A stretch of DNA of 64,000 nucleotides from Holothuria scabra. Lineage: Eukaryota; Echinodermata; Holothuroidea; Aspidochirotida; Holothuriidae. The stretch is from contig CM074193.1 in assembly GCA_037179385.1 (NCBI GenBank), positions 9,073,547 through 9,137,546 on the forward strand, read 5' to 3'. Numbering within the stretch: position 1 is the first letter of the stretch; the number at the start of each line of letters is the position of its first letter. The position numbers and the translations under genes are program-made. Below the pieces are notes generated by a model. The model searched no databases. It had not been told where the DNA came from and worked only from the letters and a program-made list of their open reading frames with translations. This document shows positions 53,871-64,000 of this stretch, piece after piece.

Positions 53871-56800
53871 TCACGTGAACAAATCTGAGCATGGGGAGAA
53901 CGCTTGATAGAGATCACTAAAACTAACTCTATTTTTCTTGTTAGGAAGAATCCTAGCGTCATTAAATTTTTCAATACTTAGGGCAAACTTAAACTTAAAA
54001 ACAAATTCTCCAACTATGGGTTTCTTCTCATTTCTTTTACAATCATAAATGTAATATTTCATGTGGAGAATTAAAAAATTATAAGGATGGCAATGTCTAT
54101 CGCTGTAGCCAAAAAAGATATCTCTTTTAGAAAAGCAAAATTGTTTTTTAAGCACACATGCTTCAACATCCAAAATGAAAGAAGCAGTAAAATTACACTC
54201 CCAAAAAAGATGCTCAAGGGTCTCCACTTTCGTACCACAAAAGGAACACAAATCTGAATCAGTTTTTTCCATTAAGTAAAGTAGTCTGTTTGTAGCAATA
54301 ATCCTATGTAAGAATTTAAATTGAAAATATCTGAGTTTAGCCTCTGAAACAGTGAGATGGGGCATTCTGAAAATTCTAAACCAATCATTATCCGTTAAAG
54401 TATTAAATTGACTCTGCCATTTAATCCTAGATGTTGGGGTTTTAGTGAATCGGTTTATGAGCCTGGAGTAAATGACTTGAGAGGCTGAGGTACACTGACA
54501 AACTTTATCAAGAAAATCGATAGTTCCATTCAGTGACATACTTCCTACACAATGGGATCTTTTCCAAGTTTGCGGAATTGCACTAATCAATCCATGATAA
54601 AGTGTGAATGGAAAAGACTCAACCCCAAAGGCATTTTTGAATTGCTCAAACGTTAAAGGTATATTATCATGGTCAAATAAGTCACTAACATATATGACAT
54701 TTTTAGCAAAAAGATTCTTATACATAACAAGATTATTATCGATACGAATGAAGTGATTATTCCAAATGATTTGGCTACCAAAATTATCAACCGGTCTTGT
54801 AAACACTGTCTCACTCCATGCTTCTAACACTTGTCGGATGAAAACATTATTAACTACTTGGATATCCTTACTGTGGTAATTGCATTGGAATATGAAACTG
54901 TTGCCAAATGGTTTTAAATACAGATCAAAAAATAATTTCCAGTTACCTGGAGTCTCACTGCAGTAACGTTTGATCCAAGTACATTTTAAACTTTTAATGA
55001 AAGATGGCACATGTGTAACTTTCAAACCTCCGTCACTGATGGTATTAATAATAGTAGAACGTTTAATTTTGTCAGGATTACCTCCCCAAATAAAATTATA
55101 AATTATTTTTTCTAGCTCTTTAATAAAGTGATGTGGTGGATTTGGCAAGACCTGAAAAAGATAAACAAGTTGAGACAGGGCAAAAGTCTTAAGAATAATA
55201 GTACGGCCAATTGGCGTCAAGTCTCTGGTAGCCCATGCATTCAAACAACTTTTGAGCCGGGACAATTTGGGCATATAGTTTAATCTGAACAGATCATTAC
55301 CTCCCTCACTTGTAAAAGAAATACCAAGGACTTGGACTGGTCCATAAGTAATATTGATGTTTAAGTCATTGATAGAAAAAGGAATAGCTCTAATGTATGA
55401 GCCTAAAGGAAATAAATTCGACTTGCCCAGATTAATGGATAAGCCGGAAGCCTCCTTTAATAACTTAAAAGTACATAGAGTTTGAATCACAGAAGTTCTA
55501 CTACCATCAAGAAATATAGTTGTGTCGTCAGCATATTGCATTAATTTTATTTCCTGGTTACATATTTTAATTCCTTTAATATTGTCATTCACCTTAATTT
55601 TCAAAGCCAGAATCTCGGCAACAAGAAGAAATAGGTACGGGCTCAGAGGACACCCTTGACGTACTCCCCTATAAGTGGGGAAAATCCTGTAGAATACCCA
55701 TTATTACAAATGGAAGTAGTACTCTTATTGTAAAAAACTTTAATCCAATTTTTAAAACTTACCCCGAACTTAAAAGAAATCAAGGGTTCTATGAATAAAA
55801 GACCATTCAATTCTATCAAATGCTTTCTCGAAGTCCACTAGTAGTAGAAAGCCGGGAATATCCTTTTGCCTAAAAAAGTCAATGAGATCCAATGCGAACC
55901 TTATATTCTCACCAATAAATCTGTTTTTCAAAAATCCCGTTTGTTGGGGGCCAATAAGTTTTTGAATGATATTTTTAAGTCTTGTGGCGATCGCCTTTGC
56001 TCCAATTTTATAGTCCGTATTCAGAAGAGTAATGGGACGGTAATTTTGTAGCAATGTACGATCCTTGTTTGGCTTTAAAATTAAGGTAACAATACCTCTA
56101 GTTTGTTCAGGTGAAAGTTCCCCTCTAAAATAACCATAATTTAACGAATCTAGCACGATCTTACCAATAGAGTGCCAAAAGGTTTTATAAAAATTAACGG
56201 AGAGGCCATCGCAGCCTGGGGACTTATCATTTTTCATTGAAGAAAGAGCATTATTGCATTCCGTCAATGTAAGTTCACCCTCACAGGACTCAAAATCAAC
56301 ATCATCAGTATCAGTACTTGGGATATCAGTAAAAAAGGGATCGGGGACACAATCGTTGGACTTATAAAGGCCCTCATAAAAAGTTTTTATCTCCAAGAGA
56401 ATCTTATCACTAGATGAAATCAAAAAAGGACTATCTGTTTTCTGGAGAGCTTGAATTGAATTGAAAGATTTGTTTCTTTTTTCCAAATTTAAAAAATATT
56501 TTGTATTTTTCTCACCTTCCTCTACCCACCTCGCACGAGACCTAATGATTGTGCCTTGAAGTTTATAATTATAATACAGTAAGAGCTCATTTTGAGCCTC
56601 TTTGAGCAAGCTTCTTGTGACCGCACATTCATTTACATATAACATTTGTTCGAGTTTCGCGATCCTATTGGTAAGTTCCTTTTCCTTGGCACGTTTTTTG
56701 ATTCGCTAACAATTTAGAATACTTAATAGTAGCAGCACGAATGTTATACTTGAGCAGTTCCCAACGAGCAGAGGGATTTAATGTACCAGTGCTGTCTACT

Positions 56801-57180
56801 TCCTGAAGGATCAGATCATTTATTAGTTGAATATAACTTGAATCATTCGTAAGAGAATTATTAATTTTCCAGAAGCCAGGGCCCCTTTTTACAGAATAAG
56901 TACGAAAAGAAAAAGAAATAAAGGAATGGTCTGACTGTAAACCTGGCGAGAACACAACGTCCTCTACACAATGATCGATATGTCTTGAAATAAGAAAATA
57001 ATCCAAACGGCAGTGAATTCCGGGCGTTATATTAGAACTCCAAGTGAAGTTTTTAACCAGTGGGTTTTTCTCCCTCCAAATGTCAACAAGATCATGGGTA
57101 TTCATTAGGTCTAGGCATGCTTCTCTTGCTCTGAAGTTGGTTCTTGCATTACCGCCGATTTTGTCGATATCCAAGTTGAA
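53871..57180 (-). pseudogene. L1/Tx1-like LINE copy D, longest copy
   Basis: Three consecutive minus-strand ORFs cover the C-terminal half of an APE-type endonuclease (56665-57174: CRLDYFLISRHID and the catalytic SDHSFISFSF), the RT fingers and start of the palm (55770-56645: NDKSPGCDGLSVNF, NYRPITLLNTDYK, LVDFEKAFDRIEW), and the rest (53871-55670: RQGCPLSPYLF, QYADDTTIFLDG, zinc knuckle CSFC...HLFWEC). Frameshifts near 56655 and 55685-55770 separate them. The endonuclease N-terminus is missing, so the copy is 5' truncated at about 57180 with no ORF1. The protein would nick DNA and prime reverse transcription at the nick. This copy is broken but well preserved. Same family as A and B. Confidence 0.9.
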
Positions 57181-57780
57181 TCTGTCATATTTTAATACGC
57201 TGCTTTAATTGTCACTATTTTGTCTGTTCTAAAATATTGTTGAGTTTCTTTGGATAATGCTTTTTGTACAACTTGTATTAATTGCTTTTGTTGCTGATTG
57301 AGAAGAATAAAAAAAAAAAAAAAAAAAAATTATTTTCTGAATGTTGGAGTAAAAACTAAAAATACAAAATATACCAGAATTATGGCACATATTTAGTACC
57401 GAACCCGAATGTGTGCAAAATTGGAACTCTGATAAAGTGACTGCTTTTAAGCTTGCACAACCAAAACATTAGTAGAAACAATTGTTGCACAATCGACGCC
57501 TGGATGAAAAAACACACCCACTTACTCAGTGATGTCAGTGTAACACCTCTAGAGAGTGAGAATAACTCTTTTCAATTGAAAATTTTCACTATAAATCTAG
57601 AGTGATCCTCAGTTTCATTCTAAAGGTTTTAAAGGAGTAAATGATGTCATAAAAGTATGTTGATATTATTTAAGCAACCGTAGAATCATCCTTAACATAT
57701 TTGGGTGTTTCCATACCATGTAAACACGAATTTCAGTTAATAATGGAACGGGCCGCCATTGCAACTAGGGCTTGTTACAA
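57181..57780. other. No supported gene; poly-A run
   Basis: Unique sequence with a pure A run at about 57310-57329. Nothing coding. Confidence 0.45.
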
Positions 57781-57930
57781 CCGATAATGAAAAATTTAAG
57801 CGATAATGTAAAAAAAAATACCGATTATGTAAAAACAACCGATAATGTAAAAAGAAAAAAATCCAGTAATGTAAAAATCCTTTGAACCGATAATGTAAAA
57901 AAAAAAAAAATACCGATAATATAAAAACTG
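57780..57930 (+). repeat. CCGATAATGTAAAAA tandem-like repeat
   Basis: Seven units of CCGATAATGTAAAAA or close variants, spaced 15-30 bp by A runs, all in one orientation. Confidence 0.75.
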
Positions 57931-58253
57931 TTCTAACGAGGGTTTTACATGTTCCTACATATAGGTGTGTATGTGTGCGAGTTTATGTAGGTAGGCAGGT
58001 TAGCTGACAGGCAGAAGGCGCCGGGAAGGGCAGGAAAGCAAATAGGTTCGTGTGGGCGTGTGTATATGCGTATGTGCGAATGTACACTGTGTGACTTTAT
58101 TGGTGTATAAACTCTACACACAGTTGGGCAAACATAGCACGTGCTAAATTTTTGGGGAAGAAAATTGATAACGGCTGGGCGAAATATCACGATATTGCCT
58201 TATTGTTACATAAATTTTGTCCAATAAATTTAAAGAAGTTTGCGAAAAATATT

Positions 58254-58457
58254 TCATGTGTTACAGTATATTTCCCCAACACTGGGTAATTTTTGTCCGT
58301 CTGTACTTAGAGTGTAAATCTGACTAAGTTGTGTCTGAGTGTAGTCTTCATCACAGGAGTAGTCAGGACTTTTTATTGGAAGTGGGGTGGCCAACTGCAG
58401 GACCTGATCGCCGTCCCATGTCGAAAAGTTTTGTACAACCACGGTCATTTGGCTCAT
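58254..58457 (-). CDS. Possible short coding ORF or first exon
   Basis: A 67-codon ORF with an ATG start reads MSQMTVVVQNFSTWDGDQVL, then IKSPDYSCDEDYTQTQLSQI, acidic and low in repeats, unlike its surroundings. A possible donor (CTAA, GTACAG) lies near codon 51. No recognised domain and no supporting second exon. Confidence 0.25.
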   Translation of the reverse strand: MSQMTVVVQNFSTWDGDQVLQLATPLPIKSPDYSCDEDYTQTQLSQIYTLSTDGQKLPSVGEIYCNT

Positions 58458-58499
58458 TTTACACCAACATTTCTAAATTGTTTTAATTAAGGTATGCTT

Positions 58500-61400
58500 A
58501 ATCATTTATGCTTCAAAATGACATGTCTAGATGAAAGTAATCCATGAAACGCCGGTTTTTATTCGAAATACATGATTCTTTACGATTTCAAAATTTTGTG
58601 ACGTCATAATTTGGGAGAAATCCCCAAAATAATGCATCATTTCATTTCACACAAACGCGGTTTTCGACAAAGTTATAGATCCAAATAAAACCAACTCTTT
58701 TCCTCCTGCTAACTATGACATGCAACTACCAGAAACGTGTTTAGCCATTTCGATATATTTGTGGCTAGAAGTATTAATCCTTTAAATTATGTAAATTTGG
58801 GGTGAAAAGCACATTTTTGTTTACAGACATCAATTCCCACAAATTAATGATTTATGACAAAATTAAAGGGTGTACCCAATCAAAAAAGTATTCAATGGGT
58901 GTGTAATCATACGAACATCACAAATCCAAGTTAGCCAAACTTTAAAACACAACCCTGAGTACTACATTAAGCGAAAAACCGAACAATACACCATGCAACC
59001 ACACACTGTAACGCATTGGTGAGGTTTATGATCCAAACTTTTCGATATGCGGGGAAACTTTTTGAATAATAAAGTACCTTTCACCCCAAACAGTTCCAAT
59101 TCTCCTAACCTACTAACTTTAGCTCCTCTCACAACTGTCGAAAACTCATTCTCATCCAGACACAATCTCAGTTTATTGCTTCAGAGTGAGTATACATCTG
59201 CCTTCAATGCGTAATAAAAACACTCTCAGGACAGTTCCGTTCTTGCTGAGTAATAGGCCTATGAGTTTTGGCACTCTGCATTTTTGAGTTAGCTGTCAAT
59301 CAAAAACCTGTGCAAATTGAGATTTTTTGTGGACTACCACAAAAAGTGCAATTTAAGGTGAGAAGATTAGGCTTTTAAAGGTCAAAGGCGGCCGCATGAA
59401 AAATGGTCGCTAGACTAAAAAAAACGGCTTTACTCTCTAGGGAGCTGCCATTGACCATGGTAGCTGTCTGCTTTGTCATTGTTTATGAAGCGTACAAGAC
59501 ACCAGCTCCTCAATATTTCCCTTAACATGTGATTAGCAAGAAATAAAAACCTATTATCAAAAGAAATGTTCAGTGTAGTTTTTACAGTTTTATGAAGTTA
59601 ATCTTTAATGTCCAGTACTGCAAATTGCTATAACGATAATTGCTGGCCACTACATCTCTTTATTACACGCCGAGTTTCTCAACATAAAAACCTAAAATTC
59701 CATGGGTAATAAATTTTTTATGATCCCATTTGTGAGATACTTTAAATTAGAAAGGAAAAAGTCTATGCTTTACTAAGTAGAGTTACTAAAATGTGGATTA
59801 CACTTCATGCAATTTACATTCTTTCTGCGTATTACGACAGCTGGGTTTTACATAATATGGGACTTGCAGTTTTAAACTCATTAGGAGGGTAACTGATGTA
59901 ATACAAGTGTGTAAGGACTGGATGAAAATAAGATAAATCCGAGTTAAAGCTCCCTGAATGTACCCACAGGATGTAGTCAATGTACCTCTAGCCTGCGTAG
60001 CACCTCTGTGACTGTAGCTCCATTTAGGGTAGCGGACCACTAACTCCAATCCTCATGTCCGGGAAAATGTTTTTTGACAGACAAAGCGCCATAAAAAATT
60101 ATGGGATGTTGTTTCTGACTGTGTTACTTACAAAATATGATCATTTTTGCATTTGGATTTTGTAGACAATGAGTTGAAAAACATACTGTGCAAAATTCAA
60201 GGCAATCTGACCAATTTTAGTGCCATTTTTTTATTGTATTACTCCGCTCTGTGAAATGCCGTTTTTGAGCAGCTATTATGGCGGGAAACACATCCCTATC
60301 ATTCAAGGCTCTCTAGCTCAAAATTTCAATGGTCATGGTATGGAAATTTGAAAGTGCCATGAAAACCGAGATTATGGGCTTCGATCAGAGGGGTGGCATG
60401 TCCTGGTTGAAAACTTGTATTGGGAGCTAGGAGTTATGGAAGTAGCCTAATTTAGTGTGTAAGTCAATGGGACTTATAATTAGTGGCCCGCTACCTTAGG
60501 CTGCCGCTTCTTCGTAGCGAAGAGCTGAACGAAAAGACTTCGTCCGCTCCGTGGGCTAAATGTACCACCGCCTAATGGTTTATCATTTAGTTGTAAATAG
60601 GCTTCATAGAAAGAATGGTGCTGTATTATTGCTTTCTAATGCGACTGGAGTTGGAATTGCTGGCATCAGGTTTTTGTCAATAAGAACTTCGGTGGAGGCT
60701 TTACACCTCACTAAGGCTTAATCCACAAGTTTAAAATGTCCTCAATTCAGGGTCGTAAGAGGAATAAACCACACTGTAAAAAGTGTGTGATGAACTTCCC
60801 AACAAAACATGGGCAAATCTAAAACCGGAAGTAGGTTAAAATCGTTGTGAAGAAGTCATGCCGTGGGCTAATGGATCTAAGCAGACGTTTAAAGTGGCTA
60901 ATTGAGTTGGTTCGTGAAATTCAACACTTTTTTCCAAATCTGTTCAGTTTTCTTCACATGTCAGTAGGAAATGGTCAAACCAGGGCAATTTCCCCCTACA
61001 AATAACTGTTTTATGAGTGAGTTCTTACTGGTTTGATTCTCTTTTCAAAAATTTGTGACCAAACACTTTTTCAAATAATGCAAAAACCTAGTTACAAGTC
61101 ACTACACCACAAAATTAAAAATTGGATGAGAAACTTGACTCATTATGCTACCTATAAGCATTGTCATGTGGCAGTGACCTTTTAACACTCCCATTAAGTT
61201 ATGGATATCAACTCCATGAGCCCCTTTAAGCACGGATGTGATTCGATTCCCTGTCTAATACAGACGAATCGATTAGCGTTTGTTTTTAGTGACTGTAGAC
61301 AGCCATTAGTGGGGTCCATCAGCCTTAAATCGTCTTCATTTATTGTCTACGTGAAGATCAAATCCTCATATTCAGTGAAGTTGAGAAAATCAAGATACAC

Positions 61401-62360
61401 TTCAGTGTACAACCATCCATCCATGGAACAGGTAAGGAAGAAAATTTAAAGATAAGGTGATAGACCCCAGTAATGGCCGACTAAAATCAAGCCATCACAA
61501 TCTGTCTGGATTCGTATATATATACCTCTCTTCGCGTTTTCTTCTATCTCACAAATACTGTCAAAACAAAACTAAACAACTTATTCAATTTTTAAAAACA
61601 ACTACATATTAAACAGTTAATCGCTCAATGTTGTGTTACATTTCAAACAACCCAAAGTTGTGTGTTACACTCAGTAAATAAAAATGGAACAAACCATTTC
61701 AATTTGTAAACAACAACATAAAACTTTCTTTAAACAGGGGGAATTTTAAATAGTGTTTAAACAGTGCAGTAGAATACTTTGCCATTATTTTTTTTAATTT
61801 CCCTTTTCAATTGCCTAATTGTAATATAAAAAGTTTCGAAAGAGACTGAAGCAACTTAAGTGCAAAAGGTGCCGTTAACATAGGATAGGTTATCCATCCA
61901 ATTTTGAAACAGGTCAAGTTGATTTAAGATATACGGGCTTTCAACATGCTAAAAACGGACACTGCCAGACCGGTAAAAGGATTCAAGATATATGGTCAAG
62001 TATCCTTTACGCTCTTCAGAGCTCAAAGAGGTCATCCTTATTTTAAAAGAGTAAGCTGCAATATAAACTCCCAAACTGTTTGGATATTTCCATCCATTTG
62101 ATCTGAACCTGACTTTACTCCGCTTCCAAAAAAGATGTAAGAGGGAAGAAACGTTCTTTTACCTTTGTTATGTAAAGAACAACTGAGGAAGATGCATGAC
62201 TGGTGTGTGACGTTCCCTTGGAATCAGTTTCTTAGTTAGATAGAGTTATACTGCCCAGTTTCCAACCTATTGATTCAAGTCGAGAGGGCCACCGCCTTTT
62301 TCCAGTTGAGACTCACTGGCTTGATTTTACTACTTCACTGCTTATATGAAGCATCACACC
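58500..62360. other. Gene-poor stretch
   Basis: No exon, transposon protein or clear repeat recognised. Short ORFs at 58962, 59798 and 61201 have no domain or splice-pair support. A TACACTGT-like phrase (CACACTGTAAAAAGTGTGTG, 60770) is a small palindrome. Confidence 0.4.
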
Positions 62361-62555
62361 AAGTTAATTGATCAAAACACGAAGTTCATCGGTCGAAAAA
62401 CATGGTGTTTGATCGATAAACTTGGTTTTCGACCGATAAACTTGGTTTTTCGGTTTTTCGACAGATAAACTTTGTTTTTCGACGAAAGAACTTGTTTTTT
62501 CGACCGATAAACTTGGTTTTTCTAATTATTGGACATTTCGCTTGTCATACACGCG
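62361..62555. repeat. Diverged relative of the 37.4-40.1 kb element (one end)
   Basis: The right edge ...GGACATTTCGCTTGTCATACACGCG matches the 33-bp TIR of 37378-40130 with several substitutions. It is preceded by an array of CGATAAACTTGGTTTTTCG units instead of GATAATCTTGGATTATC. The left TIR was not found, so it is a solo end or a deleted copy. Confidence 0.6.
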
Positions 62556-63359
62556 GTTCCCTTGGTATCAGTGTAAAGACACGGATCTCATGATATTTTG
62601 TTTTTAGGGGAGAAAGGCTAAATACTGGATTAGGAGTATTTTCGGAGCATTGCAAGCCTTCAAGACTTCTAGCCTATAAAAAATTCGGTAAATTTTTAGG
62701 GCTAGAACAATCTGAGAGTGGCGAAGCCCCATAATTGACCATATAACCGCCCTTGAATATGTGCGACTTGATTCGCTGCGTCAAAATGAGGCTGAAGGTG
62801 CGTCAGTTTCTGTCGACTATATAACTGGTCGATTTTACAATTGGTATGTTATATAAAAACTGTGCAGGGAGTTGAAATGGTTTGTGTCCCTAACATGCGC
62901 ATGGCAAGAGTTGTTTTTACAGGTACATGAACACAACGATAGCAATCACCACAATAACTGGTGGAGTTGACTATGTAGTAATGAACTTATCAACTATGTG
63001 ACACACCTTCTGACCCGTGGCAGTGGTGGGTCATATTTGTCTCATGATCTTTCGATGGTGACGTAGGGGTATTACAAAGACCTGCAAATTTTTGTTAAAT
63101 CAATCGTATTGCTGCGACATATTCTACAGGAAAAAGACTTCAAAGTCGAAATGGTCAATTGCGTGACGGAGAGGTGTGTAATGCACACAGATGTGTGAAG
63201 CTCCTAAAGAAGATTGACCTACATTTTGCAGGGGCTATACTTGCCTCTTACAAAGTGCATAATTGTGTGTACTGCTTTGCATCAAGATCTCTCAGAACAA
63301 CTCCCTGCTTGCATAATAGAATTCCTCGGAATTAATACCGGGGAAATGGGATATTTATA

Positions 63360-63620
63360 GTCACCCGTCTCACTAGTTCCCCGTCTCATTGGTCCACCGT
63401 CTCATTGGTCGCCCGTCATTAGTCCCTCATCAAATTGGTTCCCTCACGTTTTCATGGGATCGCGTCTCCTTATCCTATACCTCTAAACCTCATCCCTAAC
63501 TATTGCACTAACCCAGTAACGCTAACAACCCAACCGAACCAAAATTTCTAACCTTAATCCTGATGAGTTTGGGGAACAATTACACGGATTACCAATAACA
63601 CGGGATACTAAGGAGCAATG
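63360..63620. repeat. CCGTCTCATTGGT array with CCCTAA-like centre, copy 2
   Basis: Five units like CCCGTCTCATTGGTC at 63363-63450, then a degenerate stretch with CCTCTAAACC, CATCCCTAAC and CTAACCCAG, then decayed inverted units (AATAACACGGGATACTAAGG). The layout is the same as 32645-32812. Confidence 0.6.
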
Positions 63621-64000
63621 GCCTAGAGCAAGGAACCCCCGCTCCTCCCAGCATTACGCCTTAAAAACAACACAAGTTATAACGGCAAAGTTGGGTCAAG
63701 CATGCAGGGACGGGACGGCATTCCTTCTGATTGTAAGATGTATTCCTCAGCCAAAAAGGGTGGCGTACTATACTAGGTATATCTTTCAACGGGTTTTGTC
63801 GGTGCTTGCTTGTCTAATTCACATTCGTGTGTTCCAAGTACTCCGATTTAATTTCAAAACTTAGCCACTTTCAGAATTTTTTGGGGGCCAGTTATAAAAC
63901 AATCTCTTCATTTCAAAGATTGTGGTTCGTCTCCTTAAATGTAATTTAAGAAGCCCCATTTGTCTATTGTTAGGGTATTTTGATTTCGGAATAACGAACA
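63621..64000. other. No supported gene
   Basis: Unique sequence to the window edge with nothing recognisable. Confidence 0.4.

Overview
This window is nuclear DNA from an animal and looks like a repeat-rich marine invertebrate genome. Reasons: AT-rich sequence, coding segments broken into short exons with GT..AG borders, sushi/CCP exons of animal type, several non-LTR retrotransposons (LINEs), tRNA-derived SINEs, many terminal-inverted-repeat (TIR) elements and long trinucleotide arrays. I cannot fix the phylum. An echinoderm, hemichordate, amphioxus or cnidarian would all fit. There is no operon structure, prophage or CRISPR array.

Host genes occupy very little of the window. At 235-5709, on the minus strand, three phase 1-1 exons each encode one CCP/sushi module of a multi-module extracellular protein that continues past the left edge. 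At 44478-49118, also minus, are the last three exons of a second gene and, upstream of them, an exon with C2H2 zinc fingers. The three downstream exons join in frame to a stop codon. Weak orphan exon candidates are at 22.5, 25.7, 42.3 and 58.3 kb.

Retrotransposons: four copies of L1/Tx1-like elements (17.0-18.9 minus, 29.9-31.2 minus, 50.8-53.4 plus, 53.9-57.2 minus). All are 5' truncated, and the three that retain the RT core are broken by frameshifts or stops. Three other LINE 3' pieces are present: a restriction-like-endonuclease (R2/R4/Dong-type) C-terminus at 15.88-16.53 kb lying between long TAA arrays, a piece at 19.6-20.0 kb and a CR1/L2-like tail at 48.3-48.6 kb. Several LINE 3' ends sit directly on trinucleotide arrays (15.4-17.0, 18.9-19.57, 48.28 kb). 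Two SINE copies lie at 21.8 and 34.2 kb.

The most striking theme is a recurrent type of non-autonomous element. It has short TIRs, and a 14-21 bp motif found next to the TIR is repeated many times inside the element in both orientations. I count about ten such sequence families (1.1, 3.1-5.1, 11.6-12.3, 27.3/41.5, 28.9/31.2/43.3, 32.7/63.4, 37.4-40.1/62.4, 46.2/49.3, 49.9/50.7 and 57.8 kb). The largest, 37378-40130, has a near-perfect 33-bp TIR and an array of palindromes with a 21-bp period. A diverged relative of it at 62361-62555 has changed its internal motif. One family (11563-12322) has an 8-bp target duplication, as hAT elements do. The remaining stretches (5.9-11.5, 12.3-15.4, 20.5-21.8, 34.4-37.3, 58.5-62.3 kb) show no gene I can support.
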